DNA from: an uncultured Acetatifactor sp.
GTDB taxonomy: Bacteria; Bacillota; Clostridia; Lachnospirales; Lachnospiraceae
Direction of reading: 5' to 3'
Assembly: GCA_910578185.1 (NCBI GenBank)
Contig: CAJTPN010000004.1
Span: 9,483-73,482, forward strand
DNA length: 64,000 nt
Notes under the pieces: model-generated
Database searches by the model: none
What the model was told of the DNA's origin: nothing
The model's input: only the letters and a program-made list of their open reading frames with translations
Made by a program: the position numbers and the translations under genes
Part shown: positions 25,682 through 34,969 of the stretch, one piece after another
Layout of the letters: every line of letters begins with the position of its first letter
Position numbering within the stretch: position 1 is the first letter of the stretch

Positions 25682-25977
25682 GCCTCCTCAACCGTCATCC
25701 GGAACGGATAACCCTCTTCCTTTGCCCTGGCCGTCGCCGCCCGCACTTTTGTCACCGCTATATCATAGGGATATCTCCCCACTGCCGCTCTGCCGCCTTC
25801 ATGTACCATCATCATAAGCCGATGGGCCTCGGCTTCATTTTTACGAAAAATATCAATCAAAATCTCCACCACAAACTCCATGGAGGTAAAATCATCATTG
25901 TGCATGATCACCTGAAAATGCTTCGGCTCTTTTATATGGATCCTTGTCCGCTCCCTTGTCTCTCCCTGTACAGCCAT
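25678..25977 (-). CDS. clpS: ClpS, N-degron adaptor of ClpA
   Basis: 99 residues. The family core is present: HNDDFTSMEFVVEIL (NDD motif contacting the substrate N-terminus) and MMMVHEGGRAAVG with the conserved His. ClpS presents proteins with N-terminal Leu, Phe, Trp or Tyr to ClpA. It leads the operon clpS-clpA-aat-aph, behind GGGGGAG. Confidence 0.96.
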   Translation of the reverse strand: MAVQGETRERTRIHIKEPKHFQVIMHNDDFTSMEFVVEILIDIFRKNEAEAHRLMMMVHEGGRAAVGRYPYDIAVTKVRAATARAKEEGYPFRMTVEEA

Positions 25978-26108
25978 TGTTTCTCCCCCTTGTCAAGCTT
26001 TATATTGCATTTTGCACTCCATTCCTGGAATATGGTCTATTTACCAGAACTGTAAGGCAGCCAGATATGATGGGCTATACAGCCGCTTGCTGACTTAAAT
26101 ATGGTCTT

Positions 26109-26137
26109 ATTGTATCATATATTTTCCACATTTGAAA
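26109..26137 (-). promoter_or_regulatory. Likely promoter of the clpS operon
   Basis: On the minus strand, -35-like TTTCAA (26132-26137), 17 bp, then -10 TACAAT (26109-26114), about 130 bp upstream of clpS. The -35 is weak. The rest of the 371-bp gap (25978-26348) holds this, the next terminator and a second hairpin; no gene is seen. Confidence 0.4.
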
Positions 26138-26211
26138 CCCGGCAAAATTTCTTATTTTAGCGAAAGTGCAGACGCCTGAATGAAAGCACTCAGTTTCCTT
26201 CTTTCGGACAC

Positions 26212-26253
26212 ATAAAAGGCGCATGCTTTACAATTTACCCTCTCACATGCGCC
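26212..26253 (-). terminator. Terminator of the glycan-degradation locus
   Basis: On the minus strand GGCGCATG / CATGCGCC (20-nt loop) is followed by TTTTATG. A second GC-rich inverted repeat, CCCAGGCGC / GCGCCTGGG at 26302-26328, lies closer to the GH43 stop but lacks a T-run. Confidence 0.65.
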
Positions 26254-26348
26254 CCGATACAAAACTGCTATAAAGTTGATGCATAACCTTGCTGTCTGTT
26301 TCCCAGGCGCCTGGCAAAAGCGCCTGGGGCATTCATGAAACCAGAATC

Positions 26349-27893
26349 TTAATCCTCATACTTGAAATAGTCAAAATCTGCTGCCTTGCGGCTGCCGCAT
26401 CCTCCGTTATTGGCATATATGCCCACCAGGGTACCGGTATGACGTTTGCGGTCCCCGGGAACCCCTTCATCGCAAAGGTATACGCAATTTTCCAACGTAC
26501 CAACCTCTTCCCAGTGTTGGCCGTCATAGCTGTATAGGAATTTCCTGGTCAGTCCTTTTACCTCAACGGCAAGATAAACCGCGCCTTCCCCAAGCGCCGG
26601 AATCTCCGCTATCAGTTCTTCCCCCTTATTCCGGTTAATCACAAGCTGAAGCTTTCTCCCCTCCTCATAGCAAACCGCACATCTCACATAAGTAGCCGTA
26701 CTGTAGTAGCAGGTCAGCCCCGCCTGTTCTCCATCCCGATCAGGGGCAAATTCTACCTTGGTCTCCGCCCGATAAGAGAGCTCCTGTTCCCGGCGAAGCA
26801 GCGTATTTTTGGCACGGATCTCGTTTAACTGTCCGTCTCTGGTCCAGATCCGGAAATAGCCCGGACGCTCTGTGAGAGACCAGGAACCGTTGTCAGGCGT
26901 ACGCACAAACTCCCACTCCAAATTAAGACGTTCCGAATTAAAATCATCAAAAAGATTCCGGTCAAATACACATTCGGGCAGATCCGGAGCCTTCTGTTCC
27001 AGGCTGGGTCCCTTCCCTTCATTTACGGTGAACCATCCGTCCTCCGTCCACTGTACCGGATCCATGGCAGTCTCCCTGCCCACAGTGGTATATCTGCCCC
27101 CGTTGGGTCTGCCGCACAGATAATAACACCACCATTGTCCGTTCTGATCCTGCACCAGCTTCCCATGGCCGGATCTCTGAATCGGCGCCTCCGGGTCAAG
27201 CTGGCGCATCACGGGATTATATGGCGAGTTCTCATAGTCCCCGAACAACTCTCTGCTTCTGGCCACACTGATCCCATGACCGTAACCGGTTCCCCCTTCC
27301 GCCACCATAGCATAATAGTAGCCATCCTTTTTCAAAATGTGAGGTCCTTCCGGAGCACGTTCGCCGGTTCCCGGCCAAACCGTCCTCTGTTCCCCTGCAA
27401 GCCGCAGACTGTCCTCCGAAAGAGGAACCGCCTGTGCGGCTCTGGCGGTAATGATATAGCGCTTCCCGTCATCATCCACAAAATGCGACGGGTCAATACT
27501 GTCCACCTCAAGACACACAGGTTTGCTGTAGGGGCCCTCCGGCTTATCGGATACCATTACAAGCTGGCGGCGCAGCACATTGTTTCCCCTGGCGCCGTCC
27601 CCGTTCAGCCGAAGGGGTGCAAAAATATAGAATTTCCCGTCCACGTAGGAAATGTCCGGCGCCCATATTCCGTGGGAATCCTTGATATCACTGATATCCA
27701 GCCATTCCGGATTAGTGATTGCATGGCCGATGATATGCCAATGCACCATATCCCGTGAGTGAGAAATGGGAATCGCCGGAAAATATTGGAAGCTGGAATT
27801 GACCATATAAAAGTCTTCTCCCACGCGGATCACAGAAGGATCCGGGAAAAAGCCTCTCTGTACCGGATTATGATACACTCTCTGTTCGCTCAT
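26349..27893 (-). CDS. GH43-family beta-xylosidase / alpha-L-arabinofuranosidase
   Basis: 514 residues: five-bladed propeller (about 1-310) followed by a concanavalin-like beta-sandwich (about 320-514) as in two-domain GH43 enzymes. Motifs: FFPDPSVIRVGEDFYMVNSS with catalytic Asp, WAPDISYVDGKFYIF with the modulating Asp, and EGPHILKKDGYYY with the acid Glu. There is no signal peptide. It releases xylose or arabinose from imported oligosaccharides; which sugar is unclear. Last of three hydrolase genes. Confidence 0.92.
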   Translation of the reverse strand: MSEQRVYHNPVQRGFFPDPSVIRVGEDFYMVNSSFQYFPAIPISHSRDMVHWHIIGHAITNPEWLDISDIKDSHGIWAPDISYVDGKFYIFAPLRLNGDGARGNNVLRRQLVMVSDKPEGPYSKPVCLEVDSIDPSHFVDDDGKRYIITARAAQAVPLSEDSLRLAGEQRTVWPGTGERAPEGPHILKKDGYYYAMVAEGGTGYGHGISVARSRELFGDYENSPYNPVMRQLDPEAPIQRSGHGKLVQDQNGQWWCYYLCGRPNGGRYTTVGRETAMDPVQWTEDGWFTVNEGKGPSLEQKAPDLPECVFDRNLFDDFNSERLNLEWEFVRTPDNGSWSLTERPGYFRIWTRDGQLNEIRAKNTLLRREQELSYRAETKVEFAPDRDGEQAGLTCYYSTATYVRCAVCYEEGRKLQLVINRNKGEELIAEIPALGEGAVYLAVEVKGLTRKFLYSYDGQHWEEVGTLENCVYLCDEGVPGDRKRHTGTLVGIYANNGGCGSRKAADFDYFKYED

Positions 27894-28045
27894 TTTTCTT
27901 TGCTCCTTATCTATTATTGAATTTTTAGTAACATTTCAGGCTGCGCCCAGTCTCCTGTCCTGTCTCCTCTGCCTGATAGTCAACGCGCAAAGCTGCACAT
28001 GCCATTTCCACTTCCCTTTAAACCCACCGTTTGCCCAGCCAGGTC

Positions 28046-30178
28046 TTATGAAACTGTAATGGGCAGCACCGCAGCCTTCCTTCCGGTGAGCCTGCTGCTC
28101 CTTTCGTCCGGCGCCTGTCCTCCCACATAGATAAGCGCCTCCCCGGGCTCATAGACAAATTGCCCTTCCCTGTCATACAGTCCAAAGGCTTCCACAGGCA
28201 GTCGCAAACTGATTTCCCGTGCCTCTCCCGGCTGCAGATCTATCTTTTGCAGCGCTTTGAGCTGTGCGTTGGGCGCACCGTCTTTTTTGATCTTCACATA
28301 GACCTGAACCGTCTCCCGGCCCCGCATCAATCCCGTATTTTTCACCAAAACGGTAAGTCCTACGCCGTTTTCCGTCAATCTGTCCGTATCCGCCTCCACT
28401 CTTTCAAATGAAAAAGAGGTATAGGACAAGCCATAGCCAAAGGGATAAAGGGCTTCCCCTTCCATATAGCGATACGTTCTGCCTTTCATACCATAATCCG
28501 TAAATTCCGGCAGTTCCTCCGTGGTCTTATAAAAGGTCACGGGCAATTTGCCCTCCGGACATCTATCGCCAAATAAGATCCGCGCCATAGCCCTTCCGCC
28601 CATAGCTCCAGGATACCATCCCTGTACAATGGCCGGTACATGCTCCGACGCCCAGGTCACGGCAAGCGCACTTCCAGACAATAATACCAGCACCACGGGC
28701 TTGCCGCTGGCGCAGATGATTTCCAAGATCTTCTGCTGTTTTCCTGGTAGATTGAGGTTTGGCTTATCCCCGCTGGCAAATTCATTATTTGCATCCCCCT
28801 GTTCACCTTCCAGGCTTGCATCCAGCCCCATACATGCGATGATCACATCACTGCTGTCGCAGACCGCTCTTACCTCTGCTTCCCGGTCATCTCCATTTCC
28901 CTCCTTGGGTACATGGCACAGATGACATCCCTGGGAGTATCTGATTCTGACCTCATCTCCCAGGTAATCCTGTAAACCTTCCAATATGGTCCAGTAATGA
29001 GAAGCCGTTCCCTCATAATTTCCCACCAAAGCTTTGCGATTGTCCCCATTGGGCCCTATCACGCCTATGGTACGAATCTTATCTTTGTCAAGGGGCAGAA
29101 GGTTACCTTCGTTTTTCAGAAGGACAATACTCCTTGCGGCGGCCTCCTCGTTCAGTTCCCGCATGGGCGCACTGTCCACCACGTCATAGGAGATTTCGTC
29201 ATATTTGCTGTGGGTCTTCTGATCCAAAATCCCCAGCTTGGCCCTTGCAGCCAGCAGGTTCACCACGGCTTCATCCAACCGGCTTTCCTCTACCAGCCCC
29301 TCCGAAACTGCCTGAGTCAAATGCAAGAACATGCCGCCGCAGTTTAAATCACAGCCGTTGTTCATGGCCATAGCCGCCGCCTCTACAGGCGTATCCACCA
29401 CCATATGATGCTGATAAAAATCCTTAATGGCACCGCAGTCGCTGACCACATGCCCTTGAAATCCCCATTCCTCCCGCAGAATATCCTGAAGCAGCAGATG
29501 ACTTCCGCAGCACGGTTCTCCATCCACCCGGTTATAGGCGCCCATCACCGTCTCCACATGTCCTTCCTGAACACAGGCCTTGAAGGCAGGCAGATATGTC
29601 TCATACAAATCCTGTTTATCCACATCCACGTTAAACTGATGCCGCAGATCCTCCGGTCCGCTGTGTACGGCAAAGTGCTTTGCACATGCCGCCGCCTTGT
29701 ATACTTCCTCGTCATGTCCCTGAAGTCCTTTGACAAACCGCACGCCCAATCTGGATGTCAGATACGGATCTTCCCCAAAGGTTTCATGTCCCCTGCCCCA
29801 TCTGGGATCCCGGAATATGTTCACGTTTGGCGCCCAAAAGGTAAGTCCCTTGTACCGCTCGGTATCGTCATATGTCTGCTGCATGTTATATTTAGCCCGT
29901 CCCTCCGTGGAAATGGCATCTGCCACTTCCTCCACGAAGTCTTCATCAAACGTTGCCGCCAGTCCAATGGCCTGGGGAAAAATCGTTGCAACCCCTGCCC
30001 GGGCAACGCCATGCAACGCCTCATTCCACCAGTTATATGCTTTCAGCCCCAGGCGTTCCACAGCGGGTGCGTTATACAGGGTCTGTGCCACCTTTTCCTC
30101 CAATGTCATCCGGGCTACAAGCGCTCTGGCTTTCTCTCGAAAGCCTTCCAGGCGCTCCTGGTTCTCCATAATCTCCAT
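28046..30178 (-). CDS. GH3-family beta-glycosidase (xylosidase/glucosidase type)
   Basis: 710 residues: barrel with DPRWGRGHETFGEDPYL, nucleophile Asp in GHVVSDCGAI, alpha/beta sandwich (GVIGPNGDN region), and C-terminal fibronectin III-like domain (RGRETVQVYVKIKKDG). No signal peptide, so cytosolic. It removes terminal beta-linked xylose or glucose. Between two GH43 genes, beta-xylosidase is the more likely role. The gap to the next gene downstream is 152 bp with no clear hairpin. Confidence 0.93.
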   Translation of the reverse strand: MEIMENQERLEGFREKARALVARMTLEEKVAQTLYNAPAVERLGLKAYNWWNEALHGVARAGVATIFPQAIGLAATFDEDFVEEVADAISTEGRAKYNMQQTYDDTERYKGLTFWAPNVNIFRDPRWGRGHETFGEDPYLTSRLGVRFVKGLQGHDEEVYKAAACAKHFAVHSGPEDLRHQFNVDVDKQDLYETYLPAFKACVQEGHVETVMGAYNRVDGEPCCGSHLLLQDILREEWGFQGHVVSDCGAIKDFYQHHMVVDTPVEAAAMAMNNGCDLNCGGMFLHLTQAVSEGLVEESRLDEAVVNLLAARAKLGILDQKTHSKYDEISYDVVDSAPMRELNEEAAARSIVLLKNEGNLLPLDKDKIRTIGVIGPNGDNRKALVGNYEGTASHYWTILEGLQDYLGDEVRIRYSQGCHLCHVPKEGNGDDREAEVRAVCDSSDVIIACMGLDASLEGEQGDANNEFASGDKPNLNLPGKQQKILEIICASGKPVVLVLLSGSALAVTWASEHVPAIVQGWYPGAMGGRAMARILFGDRCPEGKLPVTFYKTTEELPEFTDYGMKGRTYRYMEGEALYPFGYGLSYTSFSFERVEADTDRLTENGVGLTVLVKNTGLMRGRETVQVYVKIKKDGAPNAQLKALQKIDLQPGEAREISLRLPVEAFGLYDREGQFVYEPGEALIYVGGQAPDERSSRLTGRKAAVLPITVS

Positions 30179-30233
30179 TTTAACAGATTCCTTTCTTCAT
30201 TTTCTCCCCTGGAAGGACATCCGGCAGCTCTGA

Positions 30234-31802
30234 TTAAGTGTTCTCCTGATATACGAAGTACTCTGCTTTCACACAGCCTGTTTCCCCGTCTCCGTCGTGT
30301 ACGGCCACAAGACCCGATTTCACGCCCACCCAGGCTCCCGGCATGGCCATTGCCTCCGTCTCCCGGCCAACGGAACGGAAATTCTCTCCATCAGAACTCA
30401 TCTCCCAGGATATGCTGCTGGCATCCCTCACACTCATCCTGAGATACACCCTATCACCTTCAACGCCCCCAAGCTCCAGGATGTTTTCCTCTACCTTTTC
30501 TTTTCCCACTTTCTCAATGTTCTGCAGAAGCTTTCGTCCGCCCTTTTCCTGCTTCACCAACAGACTGTCACAATAGCCTCCCAGAGAGACCATACCACAC
30601 ATATCCCCGTCTTTCATTTCCTCCAAATGCAGACATACGGTCACGTTAAATGATGGTGCAGGCCATTTTTGCAACAACAAATTTTCCATATTACACATAT
30701 GCTGGCCTGGCTGCCTTTTCCGGGCATACAACCGGAGATATCCGTCTCCCAGTCCATACCAGTCCTCTTCAAAGTTGGCGTTCCACTGCCATTGCAGGCC
30801 CAGCTTCTCCCCCTGAAAGAAATCGCTGTCCTCCGGGGCATCCACCGGGTATTGCCCGCCCACATCAGGCTTACCGTATATTTCCACCGGCTCTCCGCAT
30901 CCGTTCTCGTCCGCATTGACGCCGATGACAGGCCAATCGTTTTCCCAACGCATTGGCTGTAGATGCACGATCCTACCTGCGCTGCCCACATCCTGAAAAT
31001 GCAGGAACCAGTCCTCTCCCTTTTGAGTGTCTACCCAGGCTCCCTGATGCGGTCCGTTTACCCTGCTGTTTCCCTGGTGCAGCACAATCTTTTCCTCATA
31101 GGGCCCCAGAATTTTCCTGGAGCGCAGCACGGTCTGCCAGCCGGGCTTCACACCGCCTGCCGGGGCAAAAATGTAATAATATCCGTTCCGCTTATAGAGC
31201 TTTGGCCCTTCAATGGTGGGCTGTGTTGCGTGACCGTCATAAACAAACCCGCCTTCATCAGGAAATGCCGTCAATCCTGCTCCTTCATCGCGGACAGGTG
31301 AAATATAAAGAGCGCTTTTAAATCCGATTCTGCTCTTTGCAAAACCGTTAACCATGTACATTTTCCCATCCTCATCCCAGAAGGGACAGGGATCAATCCA
31401 TCCAGCATTTTGCTTTATAAATTGAGGCTCGCTCCACTTTGCCCAGGGATCCTTGGTGGTACACATCATAATGCCCTCGTCAGGGAAGGGAATAAAGACA
31501 TAATAGGTTCCCTCATGATAACGAATGGCAGGCGCCCAGGCACCGCAGCCATGCTGTGGCGTGCAGTATCTCTCAAAGGGCAGACGCTCCATCACATAAT
31601 TGATTACCTTCCAGTTCACCAGATCCCTTGAATGCAGAACCGGTACCGACGGCGCATTACAAAAGCTGGATGCGATCAGAAAATAATCATCTCCCACCCT
31701 GATTGCATCCGGATCTGCATAATCCGTATAGAGTATGGGATTGCGATAAGTTCCGTCCCCTCTGTCTGCGATCCACATCTTCTTGATCTTTGTTTTGTCC
31801 AT
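30234..31802 (-). CDS. GH43-family glycoside hydrolase with C-terminal sandwich domain
   Basis: 522 residues. Motifs: NPILYTDYADPDAIRVGDDY (catalytic Asp), WAPAIRYHEGTYYVF, and EGPKLYKRNGYYYIFAPAGG (acid Glu). The C-terminal 200 residues form the GH43_C2-like beta-sandwich. Leaderless. It differs enough from the other GH43 to suggest a separate specificity. The start is preceded by GGGAG within a variant of the recurring leader motif (31811-31827). First of the three-hydrolase run GH43-GH3-GH43. Confidence 0.92.
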   Translation of the reverse strand: MDKTKIKKMWIADRGDGTYRNPILYTDYADPDAIRVGDDYFLIASSFCNAPSVPVLHSRDLVNWKVINYVMERLPFERYCTPQHGCGAWAPAIRYHEGTYYVFIPFPDEGIMMCTTKDPWAKWSEPQFIKQNAGWIDPCPFWDEDGKMYMVNGFAKSRIGFKSALYISPVRDEGAGLTAFPDEGGFVYDGHATQPTIEGPKLYKRNGYYYIFAPAGGVKPGWQTVLRSRKILGPYEEKIVLHQGNSRVNGPHQGAWVDTQKGEDWFLHFQDVGSAGRIVHLQPMRWENDWPVIGVNADENGCGEPVEIYGKPDVGGQYPVDAPEDSDFFQGEKLGLQWQWNANFEEDWYGLGDGYLRLYARKRQPGQHMCNMENLLLQKWPAPSFNVTVCLHLEEMKDGDMCGMVSLGGYCDSLLVKQEKGGRKLLQNIEKVGKEKVEENILELGGVEGDRVYLRMSVRDASSISWEMSSDGENFRSVGRETEAMAMPGAWVGVKSGLVAVHDGDGETGCVKAEYFVYQENT

Positions 31803-31810
31803 TTCGTCTC

Positions 31811-31827
31811 CCTTCTATTCCAGTACT
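31811..31827 (-). repeat. Recurring RBS leader motif, copy 2 (GH43)
   Basis: On the minus strand it contains ACTGGAATAGAAGG directly before the GH43 start, one change from ACTGGAATAGGAGG at 2854 and 63566. The surrounding 319-bp gap (31803-32121) also has a plus-strand hairpin GTCCC / GGGAC with a T-run near 31899-31926 and the terminator below, and no gene. Confidence 0.6.
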
Positions 31828-32045
31828 GTCCCTTCGCTTCAGCTCCTGCCTTCCGGATACTTTGCCTTGGGGACTGTTTTGGATTCCTGTACCGTCCCTT
31901 CACTTTGGGACCGTTTTTATTTTTTTACATACCAATTATATTTTCCCCAGGAAACTAAAAGCTTGCTCACAGATACGATATCCCTCTGACATATGGGTAT
32001 TGGCAGGCCGCAAATCTCCTGTTGACTTTGACCCGTTATGAGGAT

Positions 32046-32088
32046 GTAAAAAATTAGATACCAAAGGCCATATATAGCCTTTGGTATC
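32046..32088 (-). terminator. Terminator after the second solute-binding protein
   Basis: On the minus strand a perfect 12-bp stem, GATACCAAAGGC / GCCTTTGGTATC, with an 8-nt loop, is followed by TAATTTTTT. It ends the transporter transcript about 30 bp after the stop; the hydrolase genes beyond need their own promoter or read-through. Confidence 0.9.
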
Positions 32089-32121
32089 TTTCATTTTACA
32101 TCATATCAGTCTATTTACAAC

Positions 32122-33876
32122 TCAGGGTGCCTTATAAGCATCATAAGCTTCCTGGTAGACTGCTACCATATTAGAGATACCCAATCTCTCCAACTCTGCC
32201 AGATAGGTATCAAAGTTAGCCAAAGGCTCCTGGCCGGTGATAAACTTCCACTTCATCTCTGCAATATACGTAGCCAGCTGAGAATCTCCTATTCTCGCGG
32301 TCTGGTCAGCCGTCAAAGTGATGGAAGCAGGATAGATCAGATCAAAATTAGCGGTTGCCCATATGGTTGCAGACTCGTTATACCATGCATCTCTGGTAGC
32401 GGTGTCAATATCAAAATTGCCATAGGATACCAGACAATCGCTCTGGTTACCATACATCTTATAACGCTGAGGCTTTGAGCTGCCCACCTCAATCTGCTCA
32501 TTGCCATACTCGGTCAGTGTCCTGACGCCATGGTCGTCTGTGGTAAAGGTCACATTTTCCTCACCCCAGGTCAACAGCAGGGATCCTTCCTCGGAAAGCA
32601 TGTAGTTAAAGATAGCAGCCACAGCATCCATCTTCTTGGGATCCTTTGCGCAGTTTGTGGTAACGATTACGGTATTCTTCTGCAGTCTGGATACACCCCT
32701 CTGAGAATATACCGTGCCGTCAGCCGTTGCAGGCCAGGGAACAGCCACGAATTTGGTATCCGGCTTACCGCCATCTGTACGCATTACATCAGCAAACTTG
32801 GTGTCATTGTTGGACAATCCCTTCCAGCTTCCTGCAAGATCACCAGTGACAAGATCATCTCCGCCCTTGCTGACAGCGTTACCCTTCTCGTCAAACACCA
32901 GGTCCATAAGTCCGTCGGTATACCACTCGTTCATCTTGGTCAGGTATTCCTTATACTTCTGGGTCCTTGCGCCATGCTCTACCTTTCCCGTATCGGGATC
33001 AATGTAGATACCGCCAATCATACCGTAAGCAGCTTCAAACATCTGGATACCGCTGGAATATGCGTTGAAAGGAATCTCATCATTCTGGTTATTGCCGTTG
33101 GGATCCATGGTCTTGAACGCCTTCAACACTTCGGTCCACTCATCCATGTTCTTGGGAACATCCATGTCCACTGCGTCCAGCCAGTCCTGTCTCATAACAA
33201 GACCTGTTGTGGTAGCGGAGATATAATCTCTTTCCGTCAAATAAGGGTTGATTCTCTGCAGATACAGGTACCTTCCCTCGCTGTCTGCCATATCCTTGGC
33301 AATATCAGGATGCTCCTCGAAAATCTTCTTCAGGTTCGGAATCTTCGTTTCAATCAGGTCATTCAATTCCACGCAAACGCCGTCATTGTACAGACCGCTG
33401 ATGCCACCTTTTTCCTTGTAGGTGTCATTGTGCATATAGCCAACCACATCCGGCAGATTTTTTACATCTGACATCATTGCCACATATCTGGCCGCTGCCG
33501 CCCCCTTCTCCTCACCTGCCTGATCCTTGCCGCTCATGGTGATGAACTGGATATCCACATGGAACATCTCCTCGATCTTCTCGATGGCAATCAGTTGACT
33601 ATAGCGAGTCTCATCCGCCGTGGCATTGTCATCCCTTACCATCCAGGTGATCACCTGTCCGTCCGGCCAGGTCTGCTCAAATGCGTTGGGATCTGCCGTA
33701 GCGGACGGCTCGGAGCCTCCCGGGGTAGTGCTTCCGGGTGTACTATTGCTTGGCGTAGTGCTGCCAGGCGTACTTGGACTGCTTCCGGACGGATTGTCTT
33801 CGTTGTTTCCGCAGCCGGCTAACATGGACAGACACATCACAGAAGCCATTAATGCTGCAACAAGTTTCTTTTTCAT
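32122..33876 (-). CDS. Sugar ABC importer substrate-binding lipoprotein (SBP2)
   Basis: 584 residues. Signal peptide with lipobox LAGC, a Ser/Thr/Pro/Gly spacer (GSTTPSNSTPGSTTPGGS), then a family 1-like extracellular solute-binding fold (VITWMVRDDNATADETRYSQ start). It captures oligosaccharide outside the membrane for the permeases encoded just upstream. Length is typical of the large LplA/YtcQ-type binding proteins for complex glycans. A strong GGAGG precedes the ATG and a small hairpin lies in the leader. Last gene before the terminator. Confidence 0.93.
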   Translation of the reverse strand: MKKKLVAALMASVMCLSMLAGCGNNEDNPSGSSPSTPGSTTPSNSTPGSTTPGGSEPSATADPNAFEQTWPDGQVITWMVRDDNATADETRYSQLIAIEKIEEMFHVDIQFITMSGKDQAGEEKGAAAARYVAMMSDVKNLPDVVGYMHNDTYKEKGGISGLYNDGVCVELNDLIETKIPNLKKIFEEHPDIAKDMADSEGRYLYLQRINPYLTERDYISATTTGLVMRQDWLDAVDMDVPKNMDEWTEVLKAFKTMDPNGNNQNDEIPFNAYSSGIQMFEAAYGMIGGIYIDPDTGKVEHGARTQKYKEYLTKMNEWYTDGLMDLVFDEKGNAVSKGGDDLVTGDLAGSWKGLSNNDTKFADVMRTDGGKPDTKFVAVPWPATADGTVYSQRGVSRLQKNTVIVTTNCAKDPKKMDAVAAIFNYMLSEEGSLLLTWGEENVTFTTDDHGVRTLTEYGNEQIEVGSSKPQRYKMYGNQSDCLVSYGNFDIDTATRDAWYNESATIWATANFDLIYPASITLTADQTARIGDSQLATYIAEMKWKFITGQEPLANFDTYLAELERLGISNMVAVYQEAYDAYKAP

Positions 33877-33904
33877 ACTTAATCCTCCTTTTTTCTATAT
33901 ATAA

Positions 33905-33919
33905 GTACGACTATCGTAC
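33905..33919. promoter_or_regulatory. Leader hairpin before SBP2
   Basis: GTACGA CTA TCGTAC forms a perfect 6-bp stem with a 3-nt loop in the gap between permease and SBP2. Such hairpins often mark RNA processing or stabilise the binding-protein message; the role here is inferred. Confidence 0.4.
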
Positions 33920-33953
33920 CTATATCCACACATAATACATACTTTTACCCAAT

Positions 33954-34925
33954 TTACATTCCGGTCAAACCGGATCGTTCCACACCTTCCATAAATTTCT
34001 TCTGCAGGAAGGCATATACCACCAATACAGGCAGGATAACAAGGAAGGTTCCTGCCATCAGCATGGCTTTATTAAAAGTAAATCCGCCCTCTTCCATTAC
34101 CAGGTCCATGGCGTCCTCCGTATCCATCAGCGCATACAGACCGGGAAGCCTGCTGGGCAATACCATCTTCGCCATGGATCGGATATAAACATTGGGCTCA
34201 AAATAATCATTCCAGTGCCACACAAAGGAAAGCACCACCGTCACCAGGATGGACGACCTGGACATGGGCAGCATGATCTTGAAAAAGGTACGGAAAGCGC
34301 CGCATCCGTCGATTCTTGCCGCCTCCTCCATCTCCTTGGGCAATCCCAGGAAGAACTGCCGGAACAGGAAGATAAAGAACGCGCCATTGAGCCCATATCC
34401 GAAAAAGGTAGGCACCAACAAGGGAAGGTAGCTGTCCAGCCATCCCATCTTGCTGTATTGAATGTACAGCGGGAAGATAATGGTCTGAACCGGCACCAAC
34501 ATGGACAAAATTACAATGGCAAAGCAAAGTCCCTTGAATTTAAATTGATATCTTGCAAAGCCATAGCCGATGAAAGAACAGGAAATTACATGCCCCAGAG
34601 TGGCCACCGTACCGATCAACAGCGAATTTAACACATATCGTTTATAGTCCAGCTGCTGAAAGGCAATTTTATAATTGCTCCATTTGAAGCCGCTGGGAAT
34701 CCATTTTATAGTGATATTAATCAAATCCGAATCCGACATCAACGAAGTCACAATCATGGTGATAAACGGATATAAAAAGACAAAGGACAAACTGCATAAT
34801 ACCAGATAATAAAAGAACCTGACCACAAACTTCTTGCCCTTTGTGGCGATCACCAGGGAAGTATTGCCGCTGCCCTGACCCTTCATTATCTTCGTGTGTT
34901 CCTTTTGTTTTGCCAAAACGCTCAT
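33954..34925 (-). CDS. Carbohydrate ABC importer permease, MalG/LplC type
   Basis: 323 residues, about six helices, with the coupling motif EEAARIDGCGAFRTFFKIMLP (first residues EEAARIDG) that contacts the ATPase. The ending KKFMEGVERSGLTGM is typical of LplC/YtcP-type permeases. It pairs with the next permease upstream and SBP2. No ATPase gene is nearby. Confidence 0.93.
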   Translation of the reverse strand: MSVLAKQKEHTKIMKGQGSGNTSLVIATKGKKFVVRFFYYLVLCSLSFVFLYPFITMIVTSLMSDSDLINITIKWIPSGFKWSNYKIAFQQLDYKRYVLNSLLIGTVATLGHVISCSFIGYGFARYQFKFKGLCFAIVILSMLVPVQTIIFPLYIQYSKMGWLDSYLPLLVPTFFGYGLNGAFFIFLFRQFFLGLPKEMEEAARIDGCGAFRTFFKIMLPMSRSSILVTVVLSFVWHWNDYFEPNVYIRSMAKMVLPSRLPGLYALMDTEDAMDLVMEEGGFTFNKAMLMAGTFLVILPVLVVYAFLQKKFMEGVERSGLTGM

Positions 34926-34969
34926 TCCACACTAACTCCCATCTGCCCGCTCCAGCGGGCGCTCAACTC

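Noticed and set aside
26302..26328. GC-rich hairpin as the main terminator of the glycan locus
   Set aside because: It has no T-run; the hairpin at 26212-26253, which has one, was called instead.
32530..33471. Plus-strand open frame of 313 codons opposite SBP2
   Set aside because: It mirrors a clear solute-binding lipoprotein on the other strand, has no domain sense and no ribosome site.
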